Source of the DNA: Rhodoferax sp. PAMC 29310
GTDB lineage: Bacteria; Pseudomonadota; Gammaproteobacteria; Burkholderiales; Burkholderiaceae_C
Assembly (NCBI RefSeq): GCF_017948265.1
Contig: NZ_CP072852.1
Location: 3,658,001 to 3,722,000, forward strand
Reading direction: 5' to 3'
Length of the DNA stretch: 64,000 bases
Shown here: in pieces, positions 20,470-28,581 of the stretch
How positions within the stretch are numbered: position 1 is the stretch's first letter
Layout of the letters: every line of letters begins with the position of its first letter
The notes under the pieces: model-generated
Told to the model about the DNA's origin: nothing
Databases searched by the model: none
Seen by the model: only the letters and a program-made list of their open reading frames with translations
Translations under genes and position numbers: made by a program

Positions 20470-21243
20470 TCAAGAGGAGGTGGGGAAAAAGTCCAGCACG
20501 TCGCGCAGGCTGCTGCCGGTGCGGGTGGGCTGGGTGCCGAGTTCTTCAAACGGCAGGCGATAGCGATTGACCCACAGGGTCTGGTAGCCAAACCAGGTAG
20601 CACCCAGTGCGTCCCAGGCGTTGCAGCTCACAAAGCCAATTTGCTCGGGCGTCAGGCCCAGGGTCTGGGCACCCAATGCATAGGCGTCGGGGTGGGTTTT
20701 GAATTTCCGCACCGGGTCCACACTGATCACATGGTCCAGCAAGCCATCCAGCCCAGCGGATTTCACGGCCAGGTTCAGCATGCCCGCGTCGCCATTGCTC
20801 AGAATGCCGGTGCGCACGCCCCGGTCCTTGAGGGCCTGCAGTACTTCGCGGTTTTCCGGGAAGGCGCTGAGGTGGCGGTACTGGTTCATCAGCTTCTCGA
20901 CCTGGCCACCATAATTTTGATCAAATTGAGCGGAAGTCTTCGTACTCTCTTCGGGAGCCACTATTTTTTTGATAGCGTAGACCAAGGCGGAGCGGGTCAA
21001 ATTCCAAAACGGCTGGTAGTGCGCGCCGTGGTTGCTGGTGGTGACCAAGCGGGTGTATTCGATCTGCTTGTCGCGCCACAGGACACTCAGGGTTTGGCCG
21101 TGGCCAGGGAACAATTGTTCGGCCAGCAAGCCGACGCTGTAGACATCAAACAGGGTGCCGTAGGCATCAAACAATACGGCAACGGGAGGACTAAAGCGTG
21201 TCGCTTTGGCTTTGCTGGGGGCTTGGTCAGGTGTTTGGCTCAT
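20470..21243 (-). CDS. Haloacid dehalogenase, type II (L-2-haloacid dehalogenase-like)
   Basis: HAD-superfamily hydrolase, 257 residues. The nucleophile D26 lies in [12 protein letters not shown]. The type II signature residues are in place: R57 in [12 protein letters not shown]149/N150 in LSNGDAG, K182 in [10 protein letters not shown], and S206/N208/D211 in [11 protein letters not shown]. The classic reaction converts L-2-haloacids to D-2-hydroxyacids, though many members act on other substrates. Residues about 89-110 form an unusual insert that coincides with a repeat-like DNA segment. It sits 11 bases upstream of glcB. Confidence 0.9.
   Translation of the reverse strand: MSQTPDQAPSKAKATRFSPPVAVLFDAYGTLFDVYSVGLLAEQLFPGHGQTLSVLWRDKQIEYTRLVTTSNHGAHYQPFWNLTRSALVYAIKKIVAPEESTKTSAQFDQNYGGQVEKLMNQYRHLSAFPENREVLQALKDRGVRTGILSNGDAGMLNLAVKSAGLDGLLDHVISVDPVRKFKTHPDAYALGAQTLGLTPEQIGFVSCNAWDALGATWFGYQTLWVNRYRLPFEELGTQPTRTGSSLRDVLDFFPTSS
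20916..20979 (-). repeat. Dispersed repeat-like segment inside the haloacid dehalogenase gene
   Basis: The + strand reads TTTGATCAAATTGAGCGGAAG at the left end and CTATTTTTTTGATAGCGTAG at the right end. The left end shares GATCAAATTG with the intergenic copy at 53631 and the right end shares the AT-rich GATAGC palindrome. On the coding strand it stays open and encodes [18 protein letters not shown], which I do not expect in this family. Confidence 0.55.
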
Positions 21244-21329
21244 GCCGTTATTTTATTCCTCACCCGCGTGATCATTAATTACCGATAAATGCGTTTATCT
21301 ATGATCTTTATGCGGGTAATAAATCACAT

Positions 21330-22811
21330 TCACGATGGCGTGACTGTTGTTGAGCGCTGCACACGGAGCAACAGGTACTCGCCATGCTGCGCTAGTGGAT
21401 GCAGGCGCGCGCGCAAATCGTCGGGCAGAGTCTGCCAATCGCCCGGTTTCATCGCCCACATCCCCGGCGGCCCGGTCAGGCGGGTGCGCAAGGCCGTCAT
21501 CTGGGTGACTTCGCTGACATGGCCCCGGCTGTAGAACGCCGCCGAATAGGGACGCGAAGGGTAGAAGGTCAGCGCCCCCTCGGCTGGCGCCAGTTGAGCG
21601 TGGTGCGCGACTAACTCGCGCGTGGTGTGCCAGTCTTTCGCCGCCGCAGTGTTCAGCCCGCCTACCAATGCGGCGAACAGCAGCGTGCTGATGCCCAAGC
21701 CCAAGGTCAGCATCCGGTTGATGGATGCCGCTGGCCAGCGCGCGTGAAGCCAGTTCGCGGCGAACAGCGCCAAAGGCGGCAGTACGGGCAACACGTAGGT
21801 CCACAAAATATTCCCGGCCATCGTGAAAAACACCAATGGTGCCAGCGTCCAGACGAGCAGGTAGCGTTGGGGCGAGGGGGTTGGTCTTGTCTCACTCCCT
21901 GGTATTTCGGTACGGCGTCGCTGGCGCCAGGCCCCCAGAGGCAGCAATACGGACCAGGGCAGCAAAGCGATGATGGCGTATACCCAGATGCTGCCGCGCG
22001 CCGCCGAATGGGCCACGCCGTAGCGGTCCCCACTCCAGCCCGGTGTGACAAACCGGTGCCAATGCTCGCCCACCAGAAAATAATCCAGAAACCCCGGCGT
22101 ACGCGCCTCGGCCAGCACGTACCAAGGCGCCGCCAACGCGAGTGTCAGAAGCAAGCCGCGTACCCACGGCAAATCGCGCCAGACGCGCCCCAATTGCCCG
22201 CTGAACAAACTCCAAAGCCCCAGCGGCACGCCGGTCAGCACCAAAATCAGTGGTCCTTTGGCCAACAACCCAGCGGCCAGGCCCACAAACAGCAGCCAAC
22301 CCTCGGTGTTGCGGCGGGTCAGGTCGCCATACAAGCCCAGCCAAAAGCCCCGCAAGGTCAAGGTGGTGCCCAGGGTCAGCATCATGTCCGTCATCACTGC
22401 GCCAGAGGCCAACAGCATCAGACTGCTGCCGCCTAACAACGCCACTGCCGTGAGAGCGACCGACCGGGACTCGCGCCGGGCCCAGTCCCACATCAACCAG
22501 GCGACGCACAGCGCGGCCAGGAAGTGCGGCAGTCTCGCCGAAAACTCGCTCACCCCCAATAGTTGGAAACTGCTGGCTGTGGCCCAAAACGACAACGGCG
22601 GCTTGCCCCAGAAGGGCACGCCGGCGTCATACGAAGGTGTCACCCAGTCGCCCAGCTGGGCCATCACTCGCCCAATCTCGGCGTAGCGTGCCTCGGTGTT
22701 GTCGGTCAATGGATACAGGCCAAGGCTGACCAGGCGGATCAGCACCAACAGGGCCAGGGTCCAGACGACAGTGCCGGGTTGGCCCAGTCGGGTACGAAGC
22801 GAGGGCGTCAT
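21330..22811 (-). CDS. ArnT/PMT_2-like glycosyltransferase (GT39/GT83 type)
   Basis: Polytopic inner membrane transferase that moves a sugar from an undecaprenyl carrier to a periplasmic acceptor. 493 residues with about 11 helices. The first periplasmic loop has the ArnT-type catalytic acidic motif (LTDNTEARYAEIGRVM) and then GKPPLSFW. The short C-terminal part resembles the ArnT periplasmic domain. Its ATG overlaps the stop of the GT2 gene (22808-22811), so the lipid-linked donor maker and the transferase are coupled. The acceptor may be lipid A but this is inference. Confidence 0.88.
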   Translation of the reverse strand: MTPSLRTRLGQPGTVVWTLALLVLIRLVSLGLYPLTDNTEARYAEIGRVMAQLGDWVTPSYDAGVPFWGKPPLSFWATASSFQLLGVSEFSARLPHFLAALCVAWLMWDWARRESRSVALTAVALLGGSSLMLLASGAVMTDMMLTLGTTLTLRGFWLGLYGDLTRRNTEGWLLFVGLAAGLLAKGPLILVLTGVPLGLWSLFSGQLGRVWRDLPWVRGLLLTLALAAPWYVLAEARTPGFLDYFLVGEHWHRFVTPGWSGDRYGVAHSAARGSIWVYAIIALLPWSVLLPLGAWRQRRRTEIPGSETRPTPSPQRYLLVWTLAPLVFFTMAGNILWTYVLPVLPPLALFAANWLHARWPAASINRMLTLGLGISTLLFAALVGGLNTAAAKDWHTTRELVAHHAQLAPAEGALTFYPSRPYSAAFYSRGHVSEVTQMTALRTRLTGPPGMWAMKPGDWQTLPDDLRARLHPLAQHGEYLLLRVQRSTTVTPS

Positions 22812-23800
22812 GGCGCGGGTGATGGTGTGTTTCTTGGGGGCGCGTAGCTGTCCAGCAGGTAGATGGGGCGTCGTTTGGATTCCATGTAAATGCGCCCCAC
22901 ATACTCCCCCACAATGCCGATGGCCATCAGCTGCAAGCCGCCCAGCAGCAGCACCACTTCGATCAAAGTGGGAAACCCCCGCACCTCATCACCCCAAACG
23001 CGCGTTTTGACCAAAAAGTACAGGGCATAGGTAAAAGCGCCTGTGGCGCTGAAAAGTCCCACATAGGTGGCCACCCGCAGAGGCACCGTGGAAAATGAGG
23101 TCAAACCCTCAAGGGCAAAGTTCCAAAGCCGCCAGTACGGCCACTTGCTCGCGCCTGCCGCTCGCCCCTTGCGGTGGTAATCCAGAGTGACCTGGTGAAA
23201 ACCAATCCAGGCAAACAGCCCTTTCATGAAGCGATTGCTCTCAGGCAGGCGGTTCAGCGCGTCCACCGCGCGGCGGCTGAACAGGCGGAAATCACCCACG
23301 TCGTTGGGAATGCTGACCTCGCTCAGCCGGTTAATGATGCGGTAGAAAAAATGCGCAGTGGCCTTCTTGAGCATGGTTTCGCCGTCGCGTCGCGTGCGAT
23401 GCATGTTGACCACATCGGCGCCACCGCGCCAGGCGGTCAGCATGTCGGGAATCAACTCAGGCGGGTCTTGCAGGTCCACATCCATGATGATCACTGCCTC
23501 GCCGCGTGCCAGTTCCAGACCCGCGGTCATCGCGCGCTCTTTGCCAAAGTTGCGGCTCAGGCGGGCCACGGCGACCTGAGGGTCGCTCGCCCGCAAGGTG
23601 TCCAGCACGGCCTGAGTCTGGTCTGTGCTGCCGTCATTCACAAAAATAATTTCATGCTGACCGGCTATCGCAGAGAGTACCTGTTTCAACTGGGCATGAA
23701 AAATTGGCAACACCACGTCTTCATTGAACACCGGCACGACCACGCTCAACAAGTGGGTGGTAGTGGTCGTAGGGGGTGGCAAAGCAGTGGCAGTGGACAT
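22808..23800 (-). CDS. GT2 polyprenyl-phosphate glycosyltransferase (GtrB/ArnC-like)
   Basis: 330 residues. A GT-A domain with VVPVFNEDVVLPIF, the nucleotide-sugar motif FVNDGSTDQT and the metal motif DVDLQDPPELI (DxD), then two C-terminal membrane helices (about 237-262 and 275-300). The end EYVGRIYMESKRRPIYLL is typical of bactoprenol-phosphate sugar transferases. It would load a sugar onto undecaprenyl phosphate for the following ArnT-like enzyme. Sugar identity cannot be read. Confidence 0.9.
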   Translation of the reverse strand: MSTATALPPPTTTTTHLLSVVVPVFNEDVVLPIFHAQLKQVLSAIAGQHEIIFVNDGSTDQTQAVLDTLRASDPQVAVARLSRNFGKERAMTAGLELARGEAVIIMDVDLQDPPELIPDMLTAWRGGADVVNMHRTRRDGETMLKKATAHFFYRIINRLSEVSIPNDVGDFRLFSRRAVDALNRLPESNRFMKGLFAWIGFHQVTLDYHRKGRAAGASKWPYWRLWNFALEGLTSFSTVPLRVATYVGLFSATGAFTYALYFLVKTRVWGDEVRGFPTLIEVVLLLGGLQLMAIGIVGEYVGRIYMESKRRPIYLLDSYAPPRNTPSPAP

Positions 23801-23948
23801 GAGCGCAGTTCAAAAAATAGCACCTGAGTATCGCAAGCCCCGCGCGGTTTGAACGAGCACGCCGGGTTCCGGGGGTAAAGTCTGGTAAAGCCATGCTAAA
23901 AAGCACGCTGTGTCGGCTTCATCCCTCTCCAATGGATACCCCAATTTC

Positions 23949-25163
23949 ATGACGACATCGACCTCCGCATCTTCCCAACGGCACTTGCCCCTCACCGGCC
24001 TGCGGGTGGTGGAGTTCACCCACATGGTGATGGGCCCCACTTGCGGCATGGTGTTGGCCGACATGGGCGCTGAGGTCATCAAGGTCGAGCCGCTTCAAGG
24101 CGACCGAACGCGCCACTTGTTGGGCGCCGGTGCCGGCTTCTTCCCTATGTTCAATCGCAACAAGAAAAGCATTGCCATTGACCTGCATTCGCCTGAAGGA
24201 GCCCAGGTGGCGCGCCGGTTGGCGGCCAGCGCCGATGTGGTGGCCGAAAACTTCAAACCCGGCACCATGGCCAAGTACGGTCTGGACTATGCCGCCTTGT
24301 CGAAAGTCAATGAGCGGCTGATCTACGTCAGCCACAAAGGGTTTTTGCCCGGCCCCTACGAAAATCGAACGGCGCTGGATGAGGTGGTGCAGATGATGGG
24401 AGGGCTGGCCTATATGACCGGGCGCCCCGGCGACCCGCTGCGCGCCGGCACCAGTGTGAATGACATCATGGGCGGCATGTTTGGTGCCATCGGGACCTTG
24501 GGTGCCCTTATCCAGCGCGGCATCACTGGCAAAGGTCAGGAGGTGCAAAGCGCCTTGTTTGAGAACAATGTGTTTCTGGTGGGCCAGCACATGCTGCAAT
24601 ACGCGATGACCGGCCAGGCCGCCGCGCCCATGCCCGCGCGCATTTCGCCATGGGCGGTGTACGACGTTTTCACCGTGAAAGACGGTGAGCAGATTTTTCT
24701 GGCCGCGGTCAGCGACGCGCAGTGGCTCACCTTCTGTGACGCGTTGGACCTGCCCGACCTCAAAACGAACCCCAAATACGCCAGCAACAACGACCGGGTG
24801 CGCGAGCGCGCCACCCTGCTGCCCGAGTTGCGCACCCGGCTGGCCCTGCGCAGTGCGCAGGACTTGACCGAGCGGCTGGAGGCTGCTGACTTGCCATTTG
24901 CCCCGATTCGAAAACCCGAAGAGTTGTTTGATGACGAGCACCTGATCGCTACCGGTGGCCTGGCCGACATCACCTTGCCCGATGGCGAGCGTGCTGGCCA
25001 GACGGCCCAAACTACATTGTTTCCCTTTACTATGGATGGCCAGCGCCTGGGGGTGCGGCACTCGCCCCCGACGCTGGGCCAGCACACGGCGGAGCTTTTG
25101 GCCGTGCTGGGATACGCGCCGGAGGCGATTGAGTTGCTGCGCGCTGGGCGGGCAGTCGGCTAA
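23949..25163 (+). CDS. CaiB/BaiF family CoA-transferase (class III)
   Basis: Family III CoA transferase, 404 residues from the ATG at 23949. An upstream in-frame non-ATG start at 23910 adds an unconserved leader. The N-terminus reads GLRVVEFTHMVMGPTCGMVLADMGAEVIKVEP, given here in shortened form, the family hallmark. RTALDEVVQMMGGLAYMTG holds the likely catalytic aspartate region, and GTSVNDIMGGMFGAIG follows. The acyl donor and acceptor are unknown and no acyl-CoA dehydrogenase or racemase lies near. It is the left neighbour of the accessory patch. Confidence 0.92.
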   Translation: MTTSTSASSQRHLPLTGLRVVEFTHMVMGPTCGMVLADMGAEVIKVEPLQGDRTRHLLGAGAGFFPMFNRNKKSIAIDLHSPEGAQVARRLAASADVVAENFKPGTMAKYGLDYAALSKVNERLIYVSHKGFLPGPYENRTALDEVVQMMGGLAYMTGRPGDPLRAGTSVNDIMGGMFGAIGTLGALIQRGITGKGQEVQSALFENNVFLVGQHMLQYAMTGQAAAPMPARISPWAVYDVFTVKDGEQIFLAAVSDAQWLTFCDALDLPDLKTNPKYASNNDRVRERATLLPELRTRLALRSAQDLTERLEAADLPFAPIRKPEELFDDEHLIATGGLADITLPDGERAGQTAQTTLFPFTMDGQRLGVRHSPPTLGQHTAELLAVLGYAPEAIELLRAGRAVG

Positions 25164-25320
25164 GCCGAAGGTGCGCGGCTCGCCCAGGAAGGCAATGCCC
25201 ACCAAGATGGCGTCATTCCCGATCCAGACGGGGGAGGGGGGCCCGGCGGCATTGTTCCCATTGGGGCGGCCACGAGGCCGAAACTTACAACCATGGCGGC
25301 CAAGACAATGGCGCCGTGTT
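25164..25320 (-). pseudogene. Decayed small multidrug resistance (SMR) transporter remnant
   Basis: Minus-strand translation gives two SMR-like pieces in different frames: HGAIVLAAMVVSFGLVAAPMGT (about 25250-25318, shown in part as AAMVVSFGLV and PMGT) and VWIGNDAILVGIAFLGEP (about 25170-25229). In intact SMR proteins these are adjacent parts of helices 2-3 (SFGLL...LPLGTAYAVWIGIGA...LVGIAFLGEP). The first 30-40 residues are missing and the frame is broken between the pieces. An intact SMR gene lies 2.5 kb away on the same strand. Confidence 0.6.
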
Positions 25321-25861
25321 TATTTTCAAAAAAAGCTGAGTCTTTGAGCGTTGTGGGGTCCTACAGCCGCAATGCGGGCGAAATGAATCGGTAGGGAGTG
25401 CCCGCTTTCTGGTCGCCAAATGGCATGAGTTGTGGCTCCGGTCAGTCGCTGTTCGTGTAGTTCACCAGTCGACCCTTAAGCGCCATTCGCTCATTTGAAT
25501 GGGTCGCGGCAAAGTGGTTGCTTACGAGGGTACGGGCCCATGGGCTTCCTCTTGACGGCAGGTCTCGTATTTTGGGCACCCGCGAAGCCAGCCGAACAAG
25601 GACTGCTTGAACTGGGCTTCACTTGTAGTCCAGAACTTGAACTCAAGTGGCGCAATTGCCGCTAACTCGACGTGAACCTAAAGCCGGGAGCAACAAGGCG
25701 TTGGAGCGCTATTTCCCGGATGACTTGGACATCCAATTTGCTATTTGACAGCAATCGGCCTATGGTGGCTTTGTGGCTAGGATGGGTTGTCTGCCTGACA
25801 GCACCAAGTAGCCGGGAAATCCTGGCCGCGCACAAAGCCAATCAGCTTGGAGATACAGGAC
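25321..25861. other. Gene-poor gap, probably degraded sequence
   Basis: About 540 bases without a convincing gene. A minus-strand stretch open for 51 codons (25522-25677) reads LEFKFWTTSEAQFKQSLFG but has no usable start codon near its 5' end, and I do not recognise it. A small inverted repeat (TTGAACTGG...CCAGAACTTGAA) lies near 25607-25650. Together with the SMR remnant to its left, this reads as an eroded insertion site; no transposase is visible. Confidence 0.45.
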
Positions 25862-26191
25862 ATGAGTATTTGTTTGACGCGGGCTCCTTACAGCCAAGAA
25901 TCGTTCAAGGGCTCGATCGCAAAACCCGAAGTCCGAGAGGCTGCAGCAAAAGCCATGTTCGGGGCGGGCGGCATGAAGCGTCACAACATGTGGTCTTCAG
26001 GAAGTGGCGAGGTGATCTGCATTCAGGAAGTTACTGCAGTCGCCGGAGCCTCGGTCGGTATCGCCGTATTGGCCGGTGGAGTCTTCGCCAGTGTTGAATC
26101 GACGGAACTGCTCACCATGGGTCAAATTCCCATCCGTGGCTGGCCTATGTTCAAAGCTCGCCACCTGAAGCGCCAAATGGCAAAAAATTAA
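25862..26191 (+). CDS. GYD domain protein
   Basis: 109 residues from the ATG at 25862, preceded by GGAG. The sequence fits the GYD-domain pattern: SICLTRAPYSQESFKGSIA at the start, then AAAKAMFGAGGMKRHNMWSS, a beta strand GEVICIQE, and the helix AGASVGIAVLAGGVFASVES ending in TELLTMGQ. The usual GxYD turn is changed here to SGSGEV. GYD proteins are small ferredoxin-like dimers of unknown biochemical role. It is a lone gene 110 bases before putP. Confidence 0.75.
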   Translation: MSICLTRAPYSQESFKGSIAKPEVREAAAKAMFGAGGMKRHNMWSSGSGEVICIQEVTAVAGASVGIAVLAGGVFASVESTELLTMGQIPIRGWPMFKARHLKRQMAKN

Positions 26192-26300
26192 CGACTGGAT
26201 TCGAAAGTTTCATACGGAATTCATCTGAAGTTATTTTGGAAAAATAGACATAAAAAACAAGGTCCCGAGTTTGGTTGTTTTATAAAGACGAGGAGAAATC

Positions 26301-27743
26301 ATGATTCTTGCTTACACGCAATTTGGTATTTACTTGGCAATGATGCTCGGCATCGGTTGGTACTCGATGTCAAAAACCAGCGACAACGCCGGCTATATTG
26401 CTGGCGGTCGATCTTTGGGGCCGGCGACCACGGCGATCAGCGCCGGCGCGTCCGACATGAGCGGCTGGTTGTTGCTCGGTCTACCCGGCGCGGTATTTGT
26501 TGGCGGGTTAAGCGAGGGGCTGTGGATATCCGCGGGCCTGATCATCGGTGCCTACCTTAACTGGACACTGGTGGCCGCGAGGCTCAGACAGTTCACCGAA
26601 GACCTCGATGCGATCACGTTGCCAACCTATATCGGGGAGAGATTCGAGGATAAATCCGGCATTTTGAAAATCGTCGCGGCGGTGGTCATCATGCTGTTCT
26701 TCACGCTCTACGTTGCCTCGGGTTTAAAAGGCGGCACGCTGTTGTTCGCATACACCTTTGATGCCTCCGAGAAAACCGCGATGATCATCACCACCATCGT
26801 GGTGGTTTCCTATACCTTCCTCGGTGGTTACCTGGCAGTCTGCTGGACCGACCTGATCCAGGGCATATTGATGTTTCTTGCGCTGCTGTTCACCGCAATG
26901 CTGGGGTACTTCGCGATCGCTGGCAACCCGGTCGATATCAGCACAGTCAACCCGAAGGCCTTCGACTGGAAGGCCGGCTCCATCTTGAGCGGCGCGTCAT
27001 TGATGGCCTGGGGTCTGGGTTACTTCGGTCAACCCCATATTTTGGCCCGTTTCGTGGGCATTAAAAACGTTGAATCGGTTCCCGCTGCGCGGCGTATCGG
27101 CATGAGCTGGATGATTATTTCGCTGTTCTTTTCCACCTGCATCGGCCTGATTGGAATCGGTTATAGCGAGGCCTTCGGCCTGGCCGGGGTCAGTGGTGAA
27201 GGCGGTAATAGCGAGCGCGTCTTTCTCGCGCTGTCCACGGTTCTGTTTCACCCGATATTCAGTGGTTTTGTGCTGGCCGCTGTGCTCGCTGCGGTCATGT
27301 CGACGGCTGATTCTCAGTTGCTGGTGTTGAGTTCCGCACTGACCGAAGACACCCCGATTGGCAAAAATATGTCGAATGAGAAAAAAGCCTGGGTGAGCCG
27401 TTTCGGAGTCGTCGGCTTTGCCATTCTTGCCTATGTCATCGCGGTAACCGATGAGGGCAATATTCTCAGCATGGTGGCCTATGCGTGGGGTGGTTTCGGC
27501 GCCGCCTTCGGCCCACTGGTTATCTTGTCATTGATGTGGCGCGATACCACCAAGGCGGGTGCCATTGCCGGTATCCTGGTGGGTTCGGTTTCGATCGTGG
27601 TCTTCAAGAACTTCGTCGCGGTCGAAGGTCATTACCTGTATGAGTTGTTGCCCAGCTTCATCCTCTCCTTCATCAGCATCGTCGTGGTCAGCAAGTTCAG
27701 CGCTAGGCCTTCCGATGAATTACTCGCCAGGCTGAAGTTTTAA
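26301..27743 (+). CDS. putP: Sodium/proline symporter
   Basis: Sodium:solute symporter of the inner membrane, 480 residues, about 13 helices. The PutP signature SAGASDMSGWLLLGLPGA lies at residues 47-64, with D52 and S54 matching the Na+/proline residues D55/S57 of E. coli PutP. GGYLAVCWTDLIQG and AVMSTADSQLLVLSSALTED are further family motifs. A GAGGAGA ribosome-binding site precedes the ATG. No putA lies nearby. Base usage (many ATC, CTG and GGT codons beside an AT-rich leader) feels different from the neighbours, so transfer is possible. Confidence 0.93.
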   Translation: MILAYTQFGIYLAMMLGIGWYSMSKTSDNAGYIAGGRSLGPATTAISAGASDMSGWLLLGLPGAVFVGGLSEGLWISAGLIIGAYLNWTLVAARLRQFTEDLDAITLPTYIGERFEDKSGILKIVAAVVIMLFFTLYVASGLKGGTLLFAYTFDASEKTAMIITTIVVVSYTFLGGYLAVCWTDLIQGILMFLALLFTAMLGYFAIAGNPVDISTVNPKAFDWKAGSILSGASLMAWGLGYFGQPHILARFVGIKNVESVPAARRIGMSWMIISLFFSTCIGLIGIGYSEAFGLAGVSGEGGNSERVFLALSTVLFHPIFSGFVLAAVLAAVMSTADSQLLVLSSALTEDTPIGKNMSNEKKAWVSRFGVVGFAILAYVIAVTDEGNILSMVAYAWGGFGAAFGPLVILSLMWRDTTKAGAIAGILVGSVSIVVFKNFVAVEGHYLYELLPSFILSFISIVVVSKFSARPSDELLARLKF

Positions 27744-27847
27744 CGCCTGCAAATGGACCCCTGGTTAAGGCAACCGCTACGCCATGGTTGCTCTGATGGG
27801 GGGAATCACGCTGGCGCGGTCGGGTTGGCTGGCAGGTGTGACAGGCG

Positions 27848-28168
27848 CTATCCCACGCTGGTAAATCTCACAAGGATCAGGCACGAGGCGATAAGAGCGG
27901 CGGTCAGCGCTCGGGTAGTGGTCAGTGGCTCGCCCAGCGCCGCGATGCCCGCCAGGAAGGCGCCAATCGCCCCAATGCCCCTCCAGATGGTGTAAGCCGT
28001 GCCCAGTGGCGGGGCCTTCATCGCCACGGACAGGAGTCCAAAACCTGCCGCTATAGTGGTAAGTGTGATATCGATGGGAATCACGCGCGTGAAACCCTCG
28101 GACAGCTTCATGGAATAGGCCCAAACGACTTCCAGCAATGGGGCCACAAGCAACAAGGTCCAGGCCAT
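27848..28168 (-). CDS. gdx: SMR family transporter, Gdx (SugE) subtype
   Basis: Four-helix inner membrane exporter, 106 residues, antiparallel dimer in the family. It starts MAWTLLLVAPLLEVVWAYSM; E13 and W16, Y59 and W62 match the Gdx substrate-site residues, and GFTRVIP is the Gdx loop. The Gdx subtype exports guanidinium and small derivatives. Unusual: the serine at position 42 of Gdx (SF) is glycine here (GF), and the residue after W62 is arginine. The ATG at 28168 has AGGAGG six bases upstream, better than the TTG at 28174. Confidence 0.88.
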   Translation of the reverse strand: MAWTLLLVAPLLEVVWAYSMKLSEGFTRVIPIDITLTTIAAGFGLLSVAMKAPPLGTAYTIWRGIGAIGAFLAGIAALGEPLTTTRALTAALIASCLILVRFTSVG

Positions 28169-28230
28169 ACACAACCTCCTTCATTGGTGCCGGGTCATCC
28201 CGGTTGTTGATGCCTAAGATGGGGTTGGTC

Positions 28231-28259
28231 GTTGTCCGATCAGGGTCTTTGTGTGTCAA
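28231..28259 (-). promoter_or_regulatory. Candidate sigma-70 promoter for the SMR gene
   Basis: On the minus strand a perfect -35 (TTGACA, complement of 28254-28259) stands 17 bases from a weak -10 (GACAAC, complement of 28231-28236), pointing at the SMR gene 63 bases downstream. The good -35 and correct spacing support it; the -10 is poor. Confidence 0.4.
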
Positions 28260-28299
28260 GGTTTGACCGCGGTCGATCACCAGCGGCACGGATGAATTC

Positions 28300-28325
28300 A
28301 AAAAGCATTGAGGAATGCGTTTTTT
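28300..28325 (+). terminator. Terminator-like hairpin
   Basis: AAAAAGCATT (28300-28309), loop GAGG, then AATGC-G-TTTTTT (28314-28325): a stem with one bulged G and flanking A and T runs. No gene clearly ends here on the + strand, so it may be a leftover of a lost gene or end an untranslated RNA. Confidence 0.4.
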
Positions 28326-28581
28326 GGCACGCCAAACTCCCTGTTGAACAAGGACAAACAGTGGGAGTCATGCGTGTCTGTTGCCACGGCCGCTCGAAGC
28401 GGTCCTCGGCGGCCGTAGCCACCACGAAGGCCCCAGAGCTTGCTTCTTGTGCGGACCCATTCAGGGTCGATCAATTGGCATGCAGATCGAGTTGCCCACT
28501 GCCCAAAAGACCACGTCGGCGCGCAAAGAGTGCACAGAGTTGCTCTGCTGGTCTGGACAACGACAAGGCTTGGAGGTCTCA

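Larger units (their letters stand above)
28169..28581. other. Non-coding gap between divergent SMR and secreted-protein genes
   Basis: 413 bases. It holds the candidate SMR promoter, a small perfect hairpin CCGGG-TCAT-CCCGG at 28190-28203 just ahead of the SMR ribosome-binding site, and a terminator-like hairpin at 28300-28325 (AAAAAGCATT, loop GAGG, AATGCGTTTTTT). Short open frames here have no start signals or recognisable products. The right part should contain the promoter for the gene at 28582, but I see no good -35/-10 pair. Confidence 0.5.

Noticed and set aside
18779..20563. 594-codon open frame on the + strand
   Set aside because: Antisense to malate synthase G, with composition typical of a shadow frame (HVG/VQH-rich) and no recognisable motif.
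28169..28260. Guanidine riboswitch upstream of the Gdx-like gene
   Set aside because: I compared the leader with guanidine-I, -II and -III patterns from memory. The only hairpin (CCGGG-ATGA-CCCGG on the minus strand) lacks the ACGR loop, and no ykkC-type conserved core is present.
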